Assembly: GCF_002763455.1 (NCBI RefSeq)
Contig: NZ_NIXK01000008.1
Span: forward strand, 62,001-126,000
Direction of reading: 5' to 3'
Length of the DNA stretch: 64,000 bases
Source of the DNA: Lentibacillus sediminis
GTDB lineage: Bacteria > Bacillota > Bacilli > Bacillales > Amphibacillaceae
The notes beneath the pieces are model-generated. The model was not told where the DNA came from. It did no database searches and saw nothing but the letters and a program-made list of their open reading frames with translations. Both the position numbers and the translations under genes were made by a program. Each line of letters begins with the position of its first letter. The first letter of the stretch is position 1. This document shows, in pieces, positions 55,960-63,835 of the stretch.

Positions 55960-57495
55960 TTACTCCCACTCGATCGTAGCTGGCGGTTTGCTGGTGATAT
56001 CATACACCACGCGGTTCACATGGGGCACATCGTTAACGATCTTTGTCGAGATTGTTTCCAGAACTTCCCACGGAATCCACGCCCAGTCAGAGGTCATGCC
56101 ATCGATGGAAGTCACCGCCCGGATGCCGATCGTGTAATCATACGTGCGGGCATCCCCCATGACACCGACACTTTTAAAGTCAGGCAGCACGGTAAAGTAT
56201 TGCCAAATATCCCGGTCAAGCCCTGCAGCAGCAATTTCTTCACGAAGGATCGCGTCCGATTCCCGAACGATCTCGAGTTTCGCATCCGTTACTTCCCCAA
56301 GCACCCGAATCGCCAGCCCCGGTCCCGGAAAAGGCTGCCGCCACACAATGCGCTCAGGCATACCCAGCTGTATTCCCAGTTCGCGGACCTCGTCTTTAAA
56401 CAAGGTGTTCAGTGGCTCGATCAGATCAAACTGCATATTTTCCGGCAGACCGCCGACATTATGATGCGACTTAATTGTTTGTGCCGTTTCCGTACCGCTC
56501 TCAATAATGTCTGTATACAGCGTACCCTGTGCCAGAAAGTCAATCCCTTGCAGCTTGCTTGCTTCATCATCAAATACATAAATGAATTCATTGCCGATGA
56601 TTTTTCGTTTTTTCTCCGGATCATCTACTCCTTCCAATTTGGAAAGAAAACGGTCCTTGGCATCAACTTTAATAATATTCATCTGAAAATCCTCGGCAAA
56701 TACGTCCATCACGTCATCTGCTTCATTTTTGCGCAGCAGCCCGTGATCCACGAAGATACAGGTGAGCTGATTTCCGATTGCCTTGTGGATCAGAGCGGCT
56801 ACGACGGAGGAGTCCACCCCGCCGCTTAAAGCACAAAGTACCTTGCGTTCGCCGACTTGTTCGCGGATCTTTTCCACTTCCAGTTCAATAAAGTTTTCAA
56901 TCGTCCAGTCACCGGTGCAGTTGCACACCTCAAACACAAACTGTTTGAGTAAATGGTTGCCATATTCAGAATGGCGCACCTCTGGATGAAATTGGACACC
57001 GTAGAGCTGCTTCGCCGGATTGCTCATTGCGGCAATCGGCGTCGACGGACTGGTGGCATCCACTTGAAAAGAAGGCGGTGTTTCCATCACTTTATCACCA
57101 TGGCTCATCCATACCGTATGGGTGCTTGGCGCGTCATGGAACAGCACCGGCTGATCATTTACGTCAATCAGCGCCTTCCCATATTCCCGGTTTTTCGCTT
57201 TTTCCACTTTGCCGCCATAATGCAGCGCCATCAGCTGCATGCCGTAGCAGATGCCAAGAACCGGGATATCCAAATCAAAAATAGCCTCATCACAGCGGAA
57301 GCTATTTGCATCATATACACTGTGCGGACCCCCGGACAGAATAATGCCTGCCGGATTCATTTGTTTAATTTCTTCTGCTGTCAGCTTATGGCTGTGCAGT
57401 TCGCTGTACACACCGAATTCGCGGATGCGCCGGGTGATCAGCTGATTATATTGACTGCCAAAATCCAGAACAAGTATCATTTCGTTTGTTTCCAT
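55960..57495 (-). CDS. guaA: GMP synthase (glutamine-hydrolysing) GuaA
   Basis: A 511-residue enzyme converting XMP to GMP. Glutaminase domain with nucleophile Cys83 in LGICYGMQ and His-Glu in [12 protein letters not shown] pyrophosphatase loop [13 protein letters not shown]-terminal dimerisation domain [16 protein letters not shown] and [10 protein letters not shown]. The frame is open 93 codons further because it reads through a 21-bp array, but ATG 57495 has AGAGGTGG 6 bp upstream and matches the family. Its leader contains a riboswitch and terminator. Confidence 0.97.
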   Translation of the reverse strand: METNEMILVLDFGSQYNQLITRRIREFGVYSELHSHKLTAEEIKQMNPAGIILSGGPHSVYDANSFRCDEAIFDLDIPVLGICYGMQLMALHYGGKVEKAKNREYGKALIDVNDQPVLFHDAPSTHTVWMSHGDKVMETPPSFQVDATSPSTPIAAMSNPAKQLYGVQFHPEVRHSEYGNHLLKQFVFEVCNCTGDWTIENFIELEVEKIREQVGERKVLCALSGGVDSSVVAALIHKAIGNQLTCIFVDHGLLRKNEADDVMDVFAEDFQMNIIKVDAKDRFLSKLEGVDDPEKKRKIIGNEFIYVFDDEASKLQGIDFLAQGTLYTDIIESGTETAQTIKSHHNVGGLPENMQFDLIEPLNTLFKDEVRELGIQLGMPERIVWRQPFPGPGLAIRVLGEVTDAKLEIVRESDAILREEIAAAGLDRDIWQYFTVLPDFKSVGVMGDARTYDYTIGIRAVTSIDGMTSDWAWIPWEVLETISTKIVNDVPHVNRVVYDITSKPPATIEWE

Positions 57496-57557
57496 GCTTC
57501 CACCTCTATTTTTGGGTTTGTCACTTGAGTATATCGTCTTGGGCTTAGGGAGATATT

Positions 57558-57767
57558 CGCGCGATTTGAAGTGTGGGCCGCGCGATTTGGTGTGGAGCTT
57601 GCGCGACTTCAGCGTGTGTTCGCACGATTTAATGTGGTTCTCGCTCGATTCTGGCCCACACTCGCTCGTTCTTGAGCATGACTCGCCCGACTTTAGATTA
57701 TAGTCGCCCGATTCTGATGTGAACTCGCCCGATTTCGTTCTGCGCTCGCCCGATTCCAGCACAGCAC
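57558..57767. repeat. 21-bp tandem array E inside the guaA leader
   Basis: Ten consecutive units of exactly 21 bp, each a core of about 10 bases plus about 11 variable bases. The cores run CGCGCGATTT, CGCGCGATTT, TGCGCGACTT, CGCACGATTT, CGCTCGATTC, CGCTCGTTCT, CGCCCGACTT and then CGCCCGATT three times. Same family as array D, with the same left-to-right change from GCGCGA to CGCCCGA. Confidence 0.92.
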
Positions 57768-57843
57768 CCCTCACTCACCCACATTCAACAAAAAAACCCG
57801 GACCCTTCCCTTCCCCAGCCGCATTCAAAAATCCATACAACTG

Positions 57844-57894
57844 AAAAAGGGCAGAATCCAGGCTAAACAATTACCGACCTGTAAACTTCTGCCC
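57844..57894 (-). terminator. Riboswitch-controlled terminator upstream of guaA
   Basis: Read leftward: GGGCAGAA, a long loop that holds a second short pairing (ACAGG/CCTGG), TTCTGCCC, then TTTTTC. It directly adjoins the aptamer. Confidence 0.85.
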
Positions 57895-57961
57895 TTCATA
57901 GTCAGGGCATTTACGGTGCCCCGGTAGAGACTTTCGAACCTTATTATCGAGGATATACGAA
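57895..57961 (-). ncRNA. Purine riboswitch aptamer, guanine class, guaA
   Basis: Read leftward: TTCGTATATCCTCGATAATA, AGG, GTCTCTACC, GGGGCACCGTAAATGCCCT, GACTATGAA. Discriminator C (GACTATG). P2 is less regular than in the other two copies, but the junction bases are kept. Confidence 0.88.
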
Positions 57962-57995
57962 TGGCAAACCTATATTCTTCAAAATGAATAACCTT

Positions 57996-58024
57996 ATTCT
58001 ACTAACCTTAGCAAGGCTGGTCAA
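57996..58024 (-). promoter_or_regulatory. SigA promoter of guaA
   Basis: Read leftward: TTGACC (58019-58024, overlapping the stop codon of the transglutaminase gene), 17-bp spacer, TAGAAT (57996-58001). Transcription from here would include the riboswitch and array E. Confidence 0.75.
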
Positions 58025-60231
58025 CCCATTACCCGTTTAATTAAATCTTTCCATAATTGAGTTAGCTCGCTTGCTTGCTCGCTGTTCAATTCATCCCTGT
58101 AAAGAATGTGCTCAAAATGATTGGTCAGCCGTCCCATATTATCTGTGGCAAAGCGATCATCAATCCGCTTGGCATATTCCCTTAGTGTCTGATCGGGATC
58201 TTTTTTCAGTCCTTGATGTGCCAAGATTCGCATTAGGTGATGATAGGCATCCTGGTAAGTTTTGGCATCCGGCTTCGAGTTAAACCGTTTGGCCAGCAGA
58301 TAAGCCTGCCAGCGAAACCTCGTTTTATACCCAACAAATCCAAGTAGCAGCACGACAGCCGTGATAATACTAATGTGAGTCCAATTCAACTCCAGATTAA
58401 AGCCGCCGGTCTGATTGTCTGCTGGAGCAGACGCCACTTCTTCTTCCGGTTCCTCTGTATCGGCTTCTGGCGGTTCTGGCGCTCGTTCCTCGGCTTCCAG
58501 AAGGTCGTCCTCATTCCAGTCCGAACTTTCTTCTATATCGGTATGAAAATCGGACAGGTTGGAAAATCCTTGAGTCGGCTCAAACGGGACCCAGCCTGTT
58601 TGCGGGAAATACACTTCCACCCAGGAGTGGGCATTGGCATTGGTTACCTGGTACACATCCGGTTCATCCCCTGTGCCGGTCACCATCACCTCTCCGCTGG
58701 TAAAGCCCTTGACCCATCTGGCTGGAATATCAAGCGTGCGCAGCATCACAACCATAGAAGAAGAGAAATTATCACAATAGCCCACTTTGGAATCAAACAA
58801 AAACTGGTCGACATAGTCCTCGTCCTCTTGAGGCACAGGGACATCGGTCGTCTGATAGGTGAACCCATTGCTCTGGCTGAAATAGTTTTCGATCGACTTT
58901 GCCATGTCATAACGGTTGTCATCCAACTCGGTTATTTCCTCGGCAAGTTCGCCGACCCGCTCCGGCAGTTCGTCAGGCAGCTGAGTAAACCGCTCCATGA
59001 TCTCCTCGGGATCCTCGCCATTTTCCTCCCGCAAACTGTTTCGCTCATAGGATGGATGATCATAGCTGATAGAATAATTCGTCAGAACAGCTGGTTCGCC
59101 TTCTTGCTGAGTCTGAATCGCTTCCGCGTAATCATCCAGCAACAAATCCCCGCCGGCGCTGACTTGATCTACCCCATACGGATAAATCAACTTTTCAATC
59201 TCGGTATTTCCCTGAAAGGTGAGTGATGCCTCTAGTTCTTCTGTTTCTACCTGATCCGTGAACGTCTGCAGTGCAATCTCCCCGCCGTCTTGCAGTTCAT
59301 AGTCCGGTTCTTCTGACATTTCCCAGCCTTTGCCGGTATACACATCTTTCGTTTCAATCCGCCAGTAATGCTCCTTTTCCACAGTGGCCTGGAACACCGG
59401 GGTATTATCCTGTACAAAGGAACCTCCGAGCTGGGAGTCATCTTCCCCGTAGCCCACTTTTTGCACGGTCCCTCCTCCTGCCGAGCCGCCGGCATTCTCC
59501 GCAGCACTTTGAATAAATGGCACAGGGTCCGGCCATTGCGGGTCAAATTTTGGCGCCGCAAATCCGAACAGGGAGGCTAACAGGACAATGGCCACCACCG
59601 GCAGCAGCCAGACACGCATCTGCCGCAGCCAGGAGAAATGGATCGATTCCTTGTCCAGTTCCTTCATTAAATTGGCAATCCCCAGAGCAAGAAAGGAGAT
59701 AACAAACGTTCTTACTATCGCTACATCCCCGTCATAAACCGTGAATGTATCAAGAATAGCCAAATAGAAGAACGTAAGCAAAACGAATACAAAAATCTGC
59801 TTCATCATCACAAACCAGTAATGCAGCAGATAACTCATCAGCCAGATTAAAATTAAAAACAAGACACTGCGAAACATCGGTGTCAGATAATACCACTGCA
59901 TGGAAAAAAGTGCATCCGCATTAAGTGCCATCTCCATAAGCAGTTCATCGAACCATGTGCCGCTCAGGAATCGCTCCGTGAAAAATAAAACGTTAACAAG
60001 AATCAGGAGTGCGCTCCCTTTCAATAAGAAACTGGCCCACCAAGGTATCTGCAAAAACGTAATTACAAAGCATAACACTGCAAACAAAATAAATACGGTA
60101 ATACTGCTCGTATCCGTAATCTGTTCCAATGGATAAAGCCATTCCAAAAATAGAAAAAAACCGGCCATATACAAAATAGCGGAAAAGAACAGCGATGTTT
60201 TGTTTTGGTCTTTTTGCATGATATTCATCAT
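58021..60231 (-). CDS. yebA: Transglutaminase-like membrane protein (TgpA/YebA type)
   Basis: A 736-residue protein. The N-terminal 210 residues hold about six membrane segments (DUF3488-like). An extracytoplasmic domain contains the transglutaminase core: Cys in SKVGYCDNFSSSMVVML, His in NANAHSWVEVYFP and Asp/Glu in WVPFEPTQG. An acidic linker follows (EEERAPEPPEADTEEPEE-like), then one more membrane segment and a cytoplasmic DUF4129-like tail. With MoxR and DUF58 it forms a conserved envelope module. ATG 60231 overlaps the DUF58 stop. Confidence 0.9.
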   Translation of the reverse strand: MMNIMQKDQNKTSLFFSAILYMAGFFLFLEWLYPLEQITDTSSITVFILFAVLCFVITFLQIPWWASFLLKGSALLILVNVLFFTERFLSGTWFDELLMEMALNADALFSMQWYYLTPMFRSVLFLILIWLMSYLLHYWFVMMKQIFVFVLLTFFYLAILDTFTVYDGDVAIVRTFVISFLALGIANLMKELDKESIHFSWLRQMRVWLLPVVAIVLLASLFGFAAPKFDPQWPDPVPFIQSAAENAGGSAGGGTVQKVGYGEDDSQLGGSFVQDNTPVFQATVEKEHYWRIETKDVYTGKGWEMSEEPDYELQDGGEIALQTFTDQVETEELEASLTFQGNTEIEKLIYPYGVDQVSAGGDLLLDDYAEAIQTQQEGEPAVLTNYSISYDHPSYERNSLREENGEDPEEIMERFTQLPDELPERVGELAEEITELDDNRYDMAKSIENYFSQSNGFTYQTTDVPVPQEDEDYVDQFLFDSKVGYCDNFSSSMVVMLRTLDIPARWVKGFTSGEVMVTGTGDEPDVYQVTNANAHSWVEVYFPQTGWVPFEPTQGFSNLSDFHTDIEESSDWNEDDLLEAEERAPEPPEADTEEPEEEVASAPADNQTGGFNLELNWTHISIITAVVLLLGFVGYKTRFRWQAYLLAKRFNSKPDAKTYQDAYHHLMRILAHQGLKKDPDQTLREYAKRIDDRFATDNMGRLTNHFEHILYRDELNSEQASELTQLWKDLIKRVMG

Positions 60232-61496
60232 ATCCCGCCCACCTCCAGCGGATTTTTCATCAGTTGTTTTTCCGTCAGTACAGTGACCCGTACTCCTTCA
60301 AACCTTAACTGCTGCATCATCGCATGCTGCTTTTCCGTGATCATGCCCGCGGACTGGATAAAAACGATCGACACCCGCTTCGTTCGCTGCCTGAGCTTCT
60401 TGGCCGCCACCACCAGTTTCTCATCCAGATTGGTTGTAACTGCAATAACAATATTGCCGATGCCCAGTTTAAACATTTCTTCCTGCAAGCGGATGGCAAA
60501 AGGCTGGCCTCCAGACGGCTGAATCCGTGTCAAATGCTGCCTTACCCACTCCCGTTGCCCAGGACTGTGCTGCATCGGAGAATGAAAGATATCCTCACCG
60601 ATTGTAACAAGTCCAACTTGTGTAAAGTTGCGGCGAATAGTCTCCATCAACGATATGGTAACTTCAATAGCAGCTTCAAAAGCAAGCCCGTTCATCTCTT
60701 TATACGGAACAGCATCCAAAACAAGCAGGATATTGCTGCTTTTCTCCTGCTCAAATTCCTTTGTCATCACTTCATTTTTTCTAGCGGTCTGTTTCCAGTC
60801 AATCCAGGTTACCTTGTCACCCGGCATGTATTCACGAATTCCAGTCGCCACATTCGTATTGGTCAAATTCAATGCCGAAGAAGCAACCGAACCCTGTTCA
60901 TAGCTGCTGGAAACTTCCCCCATGCGCACCGGAAACTCATTAGGATAGGCAATCAGCTGATCATCCAGCTGAAAAACATGCTCTTTTTTGACAAAACCGA
61001 AGAAATCCCCTGTTTTTATCCGAACATACCGCAACTGGTGCTCCCCGCGGGGAATTTGCTCAATTCGATATGGCAGTTCGATCACACGGCGAAATGCAGG
61101 GAACACAACCTTTTTTATCTCCCTAAGGCGATACTGCCGCTCCGGTTCATTCATCCAGCGATATTTGTTCGAGCGGTCTTCCGCCTTTTTCAATGTGTCA
61201 GGAAAAATCTCTTCACAGATGCAGTAGTAAAGCGGAAAAGGAACACGGCGGCGGACCCGGATGGTTGCAGTCACACCATCTCCGGCGCGGACGACATGAT
61301 GCGAGAGGAGCCGGGAGACCTCCCATTTGTGGATCGGGTAAAGCATAAGTCCGAAATGATAAAGAAAAATAGGCAGAAAACCGAAAAAGAGGAACCAGCT
61401 TGTAAAACCGCCCTGGAACATGGCAAATGAAAACAGTACGGCAAACAAGAAGAAAACCAGAGCAAAATTACCAACAGCACGCAGTTTTTCTTTCAT
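60228..61496 (-). CDS. yeaD: DUF58 domain protein (YeaD-like)
   Basis: A 422-residue protein. Two N-terminal membrane segments (ALVFFLFAVLFSFAMF, FLFFGFLPIFLYHFGL), then the DUF58/vWA-like domain with YMPGDKVTWIDWKQTARKNE, the family hallmark, and a MIDAS-like LLVLDAVPY. Partner of MoxR-type ATPases in complex assembly or activation. Start and stop overlap moxR and the transglutaminase gene. Confidence 0.92.
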   Translation of the reverse strand: MKEKLRAVGNFALVFFLFAVLFSFAMFQGGFTSWFLFFGFLPIFLYHFGLMLYPIHKWEVSRLLSHHVVRAGDGVTATIRVRRRVPFPLYYCICEEIFPDTLKKAEDRSNKYRWMNEPERQYRLREIKKVVFPAFRRVIELPYRIEQIPRGEHQLRYVRIKTGDFFGFVKKEHVFQLDDQLIAYPNEFPVRMGEVSSSYEQGSVASSALNLTNTNVATGIREYMPGDKVTWIDWKQTARKNEVMTKEFEQEKSSNILLVLDAVPYKEMNGLAFEAAIEVTISLMETIRRNFTQVGLVTIGEDIFHSPMQHSPGQREWVRQHLTRIQPSGGQPFAIRLQEEMFKLGIGNIVIAVTTNLDEKLVVAAKKLRQRTKRVSIVFIQSAGMITEKQHAMMQQLRFEGVRVTVLTEKQLMKNPLEVGGI

Positions 61497-62455
61497 CGGT
61501 TAAAATCCTTCCGAATCGGAATATGCGTGTTTTTCACAATCGACGCAACTACCTGTTCACTCTCCAAGCCGTCATATCTTGCCTCCGAGGTTAAAATAAT
61601 ACGGTGGGAAAGCACATAGGGAGCCAGGAATTTCACATCATCAGGCAGCACGTAGTCCCGCCCGCAAACATAGGCATATGCTTTTGCCGCCTGCATCAGA
61701 GCAATCGATCCCCTTGGACTGACACCAAGATAAATAGAAGAATTGGCGCGCGTATTGCTTACCAGATTGATAATGTAGTGCTGGACATTTTTATCAATAT
61801 AGACTTTTTTCACTTCATCTTGTACATTACTCAACTCATCCCGGCTCATCACCGCAGCAATTGTATCAATCGGGTGGTTACGTGATGTCCGATCCAGCAT
61901 TTCCAGCTCATCGGTAAATGATGGATAACCCATCTTCAGTTTAATAATAAAGCGGTCGAGCTGTGCTTCCGGCAGCGGGTAGGTCCCCTCATATTCGATC
62001 GGGTTTTGGGTTGCCATTACAAAGAAAGGTTTGCTGAGCGGGAGGGTTTTCCCATCAACGGTGACGCTCTTTTCTTCCATTCCTTCCAATAACGAGGATT
62101 GCGTCTTCGGTGAAGTCCGGTTAATTTCATCCGCCAGAATAATATTGCCAAGAATCGGGCCTGGACGAAACTCAAATTCCAGCTCTTTCGGGTTGTAAAT
62201 CGAGATGCCAGTCACATCCGACGGCAACAAATCCGGTGTGAACTGGATCCGGCGAAAATCGCAATCCAGTGATTTGGCCAAAGTACGCACAAGCATGGTT
62301 TTGCCGACACCAGGAACGTCTTCCAAGAGCACATGCCCCTGCGCCAATAAAGCCACCAGACTGAGGGTTGCCACCTCTTCTTTGCCGATCATCACTTTAT
62401 TTATATTCGATAAAACCTTTTCAATTTTTTCGTTATAAACGGTAACACCCTGCAT
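61493..62455 (-). CDS. yeaC: MoxR family AAA+ ATPase (YeaC-like)
   Basis: A 320-residue ATPase. Walker A DVPGVGKT at residues 46-53, Walker B ILADEINRTSPKTQ, sensor ATQNPIEYEGTYPLPEAQLDRF. ATG 62455 has AGAGGAG 8 bp upstream; the frame opens earlier at 62482. MoxR proteins act as chaperones for metal insertion or protein-complex activation together with vWA proteins. First gene of moxR-DUF58-transglutaminase, upstream of guaA. Confidence 0.93.
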   Translation of the reverse strand: MQGVTVYNEKIEKVLSNINKVMIGKEEVATLSLVALLAQGHVLLEDVPGVGKTMLVRTLAKSLDCDFRRIQFTPDLLPSDVTGISIYNPKELEFEFRPGPILGNIILADEINRTSPKTQSSLLEGMEEKSVTVDGKTLPLSKPFFVMATQNPIEYEGTYPLPEAQLDRFIIKLKMGYPSFTDELEMLDRTSRNHPIDTIAAVMSRDELSNVQDEVKKVYIDKNVQHYIINLVSNTRANSSIYLGVSPRGSIALMQAAKAYAYVCGRDYVLPDDVKFLAPYVLSHRIILTSEARYDGLESEQVVASIVKNTHIPIRKDFNR

Positions 62456-62506
62456 TTTTTCGGCTCCTCTCCCGTGCCACATTTCTCGAGTATCTATCTA
62501 ACTTTA

Positions 62507-62535
62507 ATCATACTAAAAAAGGCTCATGAAGTAAA
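62507..62535 (-). promoter_or_regulatory. Promoter of the moxR operon
   Basis: Read leftward: TTTACT (62530-62535), 17-bp spacer, TATGAT (62507-62512). Confidence 0.6.
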
Positions 62536-62565
62536 AGCGAATGATTGAATTTTTTGGAACTAGTT

Positions 62566-62949
62566 ATGAGGAGGAATGAACTTTCAATAATTCGTTTTAA
62601 ATATATGTACTTGTCTACTTGGTTGCGCAGGCCAAAATCTTCAGAGGAAAGCTGGGCTTATAGTTTTGTCAGGTGGGATAATACCAGTTATGTCACAAGT
62701 GGAGCTGAGGAACTGGACAAAAATCAGATTGGCGAGGAAATTGGCTCTGTTAAAACGTATTCAACGGATGATACAGGATACGATATGCTGGACCCGTATG
62801 AGGAGAATTTTTCCAATGAATTTCCTGTCGGGACTACCTACTATAAAATTAATGGGGTTGATACGAATGAAGCAATTGCCGTTGAAATTGGAGATGGAAG
62901 CTTTATCAAAGCAGTGAATTCGGAAATATGGATGGAAAATAATTCGTGA
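62566..62949 (+). CDS. Hypothetical protein, possibly N-terminally decayed
   Basis: About 127 residues. The C-terminal 90 (WDNTSYVTSGAEELDKNQIG, GTTYYKINGVDTNEAIAVEI) resemble small secreted or lipoprotein domains of Bacillaceae of unknown function. That kind normally follows a signal peptide, yet the N-terminus here (MRRNELSIIRFKYMYLST) is not one. The ribosome-like GAGGAGG lies inside the first codons rather than ahead of them. It may be a truncated gene. TTG 62545 is another in-frame start. Confidence 0.45.
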   Translation: MRRNELSIIRFKYMYLSTWLRRPKSSEESWAYSFVRWDNTSYVTSGAEELDKNQIGEEIGSVKTYSTDDTGYDMLDPYEENFSNEFPVGTTYYKINGVDTNEAIAVEIGDGSFIKAVNSEIWMENNS

Positions 62950-63010
62950 GTGCAAAATACTTGCCCCTATCAATAACATTCGATATAATTATAATGGCAA
63001 AAAGACAATC

Positions 63011-63039
63011 CTTAGCCGCAATTAAGAATTGTTGTTATT
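63011..63039. repeat. 29-bp exact direct repeat, copy 1
   Basis: CTTAGCCGCAATTAAGAATT followed by GTTGTTATT, identical to 63330-63358. It covers the last codons of a KGG-type gene and the sequence after it. Confidence 0.9.
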
Positions 63040-63072
63040 TTGCCGTCGGCGGGAGCGTGTGCTTCCGCCTTC
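63022..63072 (-). pseudogene. 3' remnant of a KGG-repeat stress protein gene
   Basis: Read leftward the frame gives EGGSTRSRRRQNNNNS and TAA, matching the end of the intact protein at 63341-63748 (KGGNERARQSNNNNNNS). No KGG repeats or start remain upstream. It is the residue of a tandem duplication. Confidence 0.75.
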
Positions 63073-63092
63073 TTTTATATGTATAAGCAAAT

Positions 63093-63124
63093 AAAAACCC
63101 CCTTGAGCGAAAACTCAAGAGGGT
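63093..63124 (-). terminator. Terminator of yjzC
   Basis: Read leftward: CCCTCTTGAG, TTTTCG, CTCAAGGGGG, TTTTTATTT, 13 bp beyond the stop. Confidence 0.88.
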
Positions 63125-63137
63125 CTTTTCAAATTCA

Positions 63138-63317
63138 TTATGCTTTTACCCAATATGCTGCTTCATTACTGGAAGGGGATGGTGGGAGCGGCTCCCCTTG
63201 CTCCATGTCGATTGTCGTATTATCGTTACTTGCTGATCCACCATTCACCAGGCTGTCCACCTTGAATTTTCCATTTTCTGGTGCGTTTTCACCTGTTTTA
63301 AATTTGGTGTTTGCCAT
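63138..63317 (-). CDS. yjzC: YjzC family small protein
   Basis: A 59-residue protein: begins MANTKFKTGENAPENGKF, ends SNEAAYWVKA. The FKTGExAPExG start and the PP...AAYW end fit YjzC of Bacillus from memory. Function unknown; YjzC-like proteins accompany stress genes. GGAGG lies 8 bp before ATG 63317. It starts 23 bp after the stop of the KGG-protein gene, so the two probably share a transcript ending at the terminator 63093-63124. Confidence 0.82.
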   Translation of the reverse strand: MANTKFKTGENAPENGKFKVDSLVNGGSASNDNTTIDMEQGEPLPPSPSSNEAAYWVKA

Positions 63318-63329
63318 CGTTAATTCCTC

Positions 63330-63358
63330 CTTAGCCGCAATTAAGAATTGTTGTTATT
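63330..63358. repeat. 29-bp exact direct repeat, copy 2
   Basis: Same sequence as 63011-63039, 319 bp apart, at the end of the intact KGG-protein gene. Confidence 0.9.
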
Positions 63359-63748
63359 GTTGTTACTTTGACGGGCACGTTCATTTCCGCCTTTTTGACC
63401 GATGTCCTGATAGAATTCTTTGTCATGACTGCGGGAAGTTGCCTTGCCGCCTTTTTGGCCAATGTCTTCATAGAAATCCTGGTCATGGGTGTCAGCTGTC
63501 GTTTCGCCGCCTTTTTGCCCGATGTCCTCGTAGAATTCTTTATCATGCGTGTCAGCGGTAGTTTCCCCGCCCTTTTGGCCAATGTCCTGATAGAATTCTT
63601 TGTCTTGATTTCGAGAAGTCGCTTTTCCGCCTTTTTGGCCGATCTCCTCATAGAATTCCTGATCGTGATTGCGTGCGGTTTTGTTACCGCCTTTTTGACC
63701 CGCTTCCTCCAGAGACATGTTGCGATTGTTGTTATTGTTCTTTGCCAT
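63341..63748 (-). CDS. GsiB-like general stress protein with KGG repeats
   Basis: A 135-residue very hydrophilic protein. After MAKNNNNNRNMSLEEAG come six KGG motifs at 20-residue intervals in the pattern HDxEFYEDIGQKGGxxTxxx, and an Asn tail. This is the hydrophilin/LEA group 1-like pattern of GsiB, which protects against desiccation, salt or heat. ATG 63748 has AAAGGAG 9 bp upstream; ATG 63757 sits on that site. A possible SigB promoter lies upstream. Confidence 0.9.
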   Translation of the reverse strand: MAKNNNNNRNMSLEEAGQKGGNKTARNHDQEFYEEIGQKGGKATSRNQDKEFYQDIGQKGGETTADTHDKEFYEDIGQKGGETTADTHDQDFYEDIGQKGGKATSRSHDKEFYQDIGQKGGNERARQSNNNNNNS

Positions 63749-63799
63749 TTGTGACATCTCCTTTCGAAAGAATTTGGTCTTATCCTTTACATAGTTTCT

Positions 63800-63825
63800 G
63801 TTTCCAAATGTTTCTTTTACTAAAC
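63800..63825 (-). promoter_or_regulatory. Possible SigB promoter of the KGG-protein gene
   Basis: Read leftward: GTTTAG, 14 bp, GGAAAC, near the SigB consensus GTTTAA-N12-14-GGGTAT. It suits a general stress gene but the -10 is imperfect. Confidence 0.45.
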
Positions 63826-63835
63826 CATTTTTTCC

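Noticed and set aside
57558-57767. CRISPR array
   Set aside because: The conserved core is only about 10 bp and the period 21 bp, far shorter than any CRISPR repeat-spacer unit. There are no cas genes, and no palindromic repeat.
57496-57774. Upstream extension of the GuaA reading frame by 93 codons
   Set aside because: It reads through the 21-bp array (21 is a multiple of three, so the frame stays open), and the extension is low-complexity Ser/Glu/Lys repeats. AGAGGTGG and the family N-terminus mark ATG 57495.
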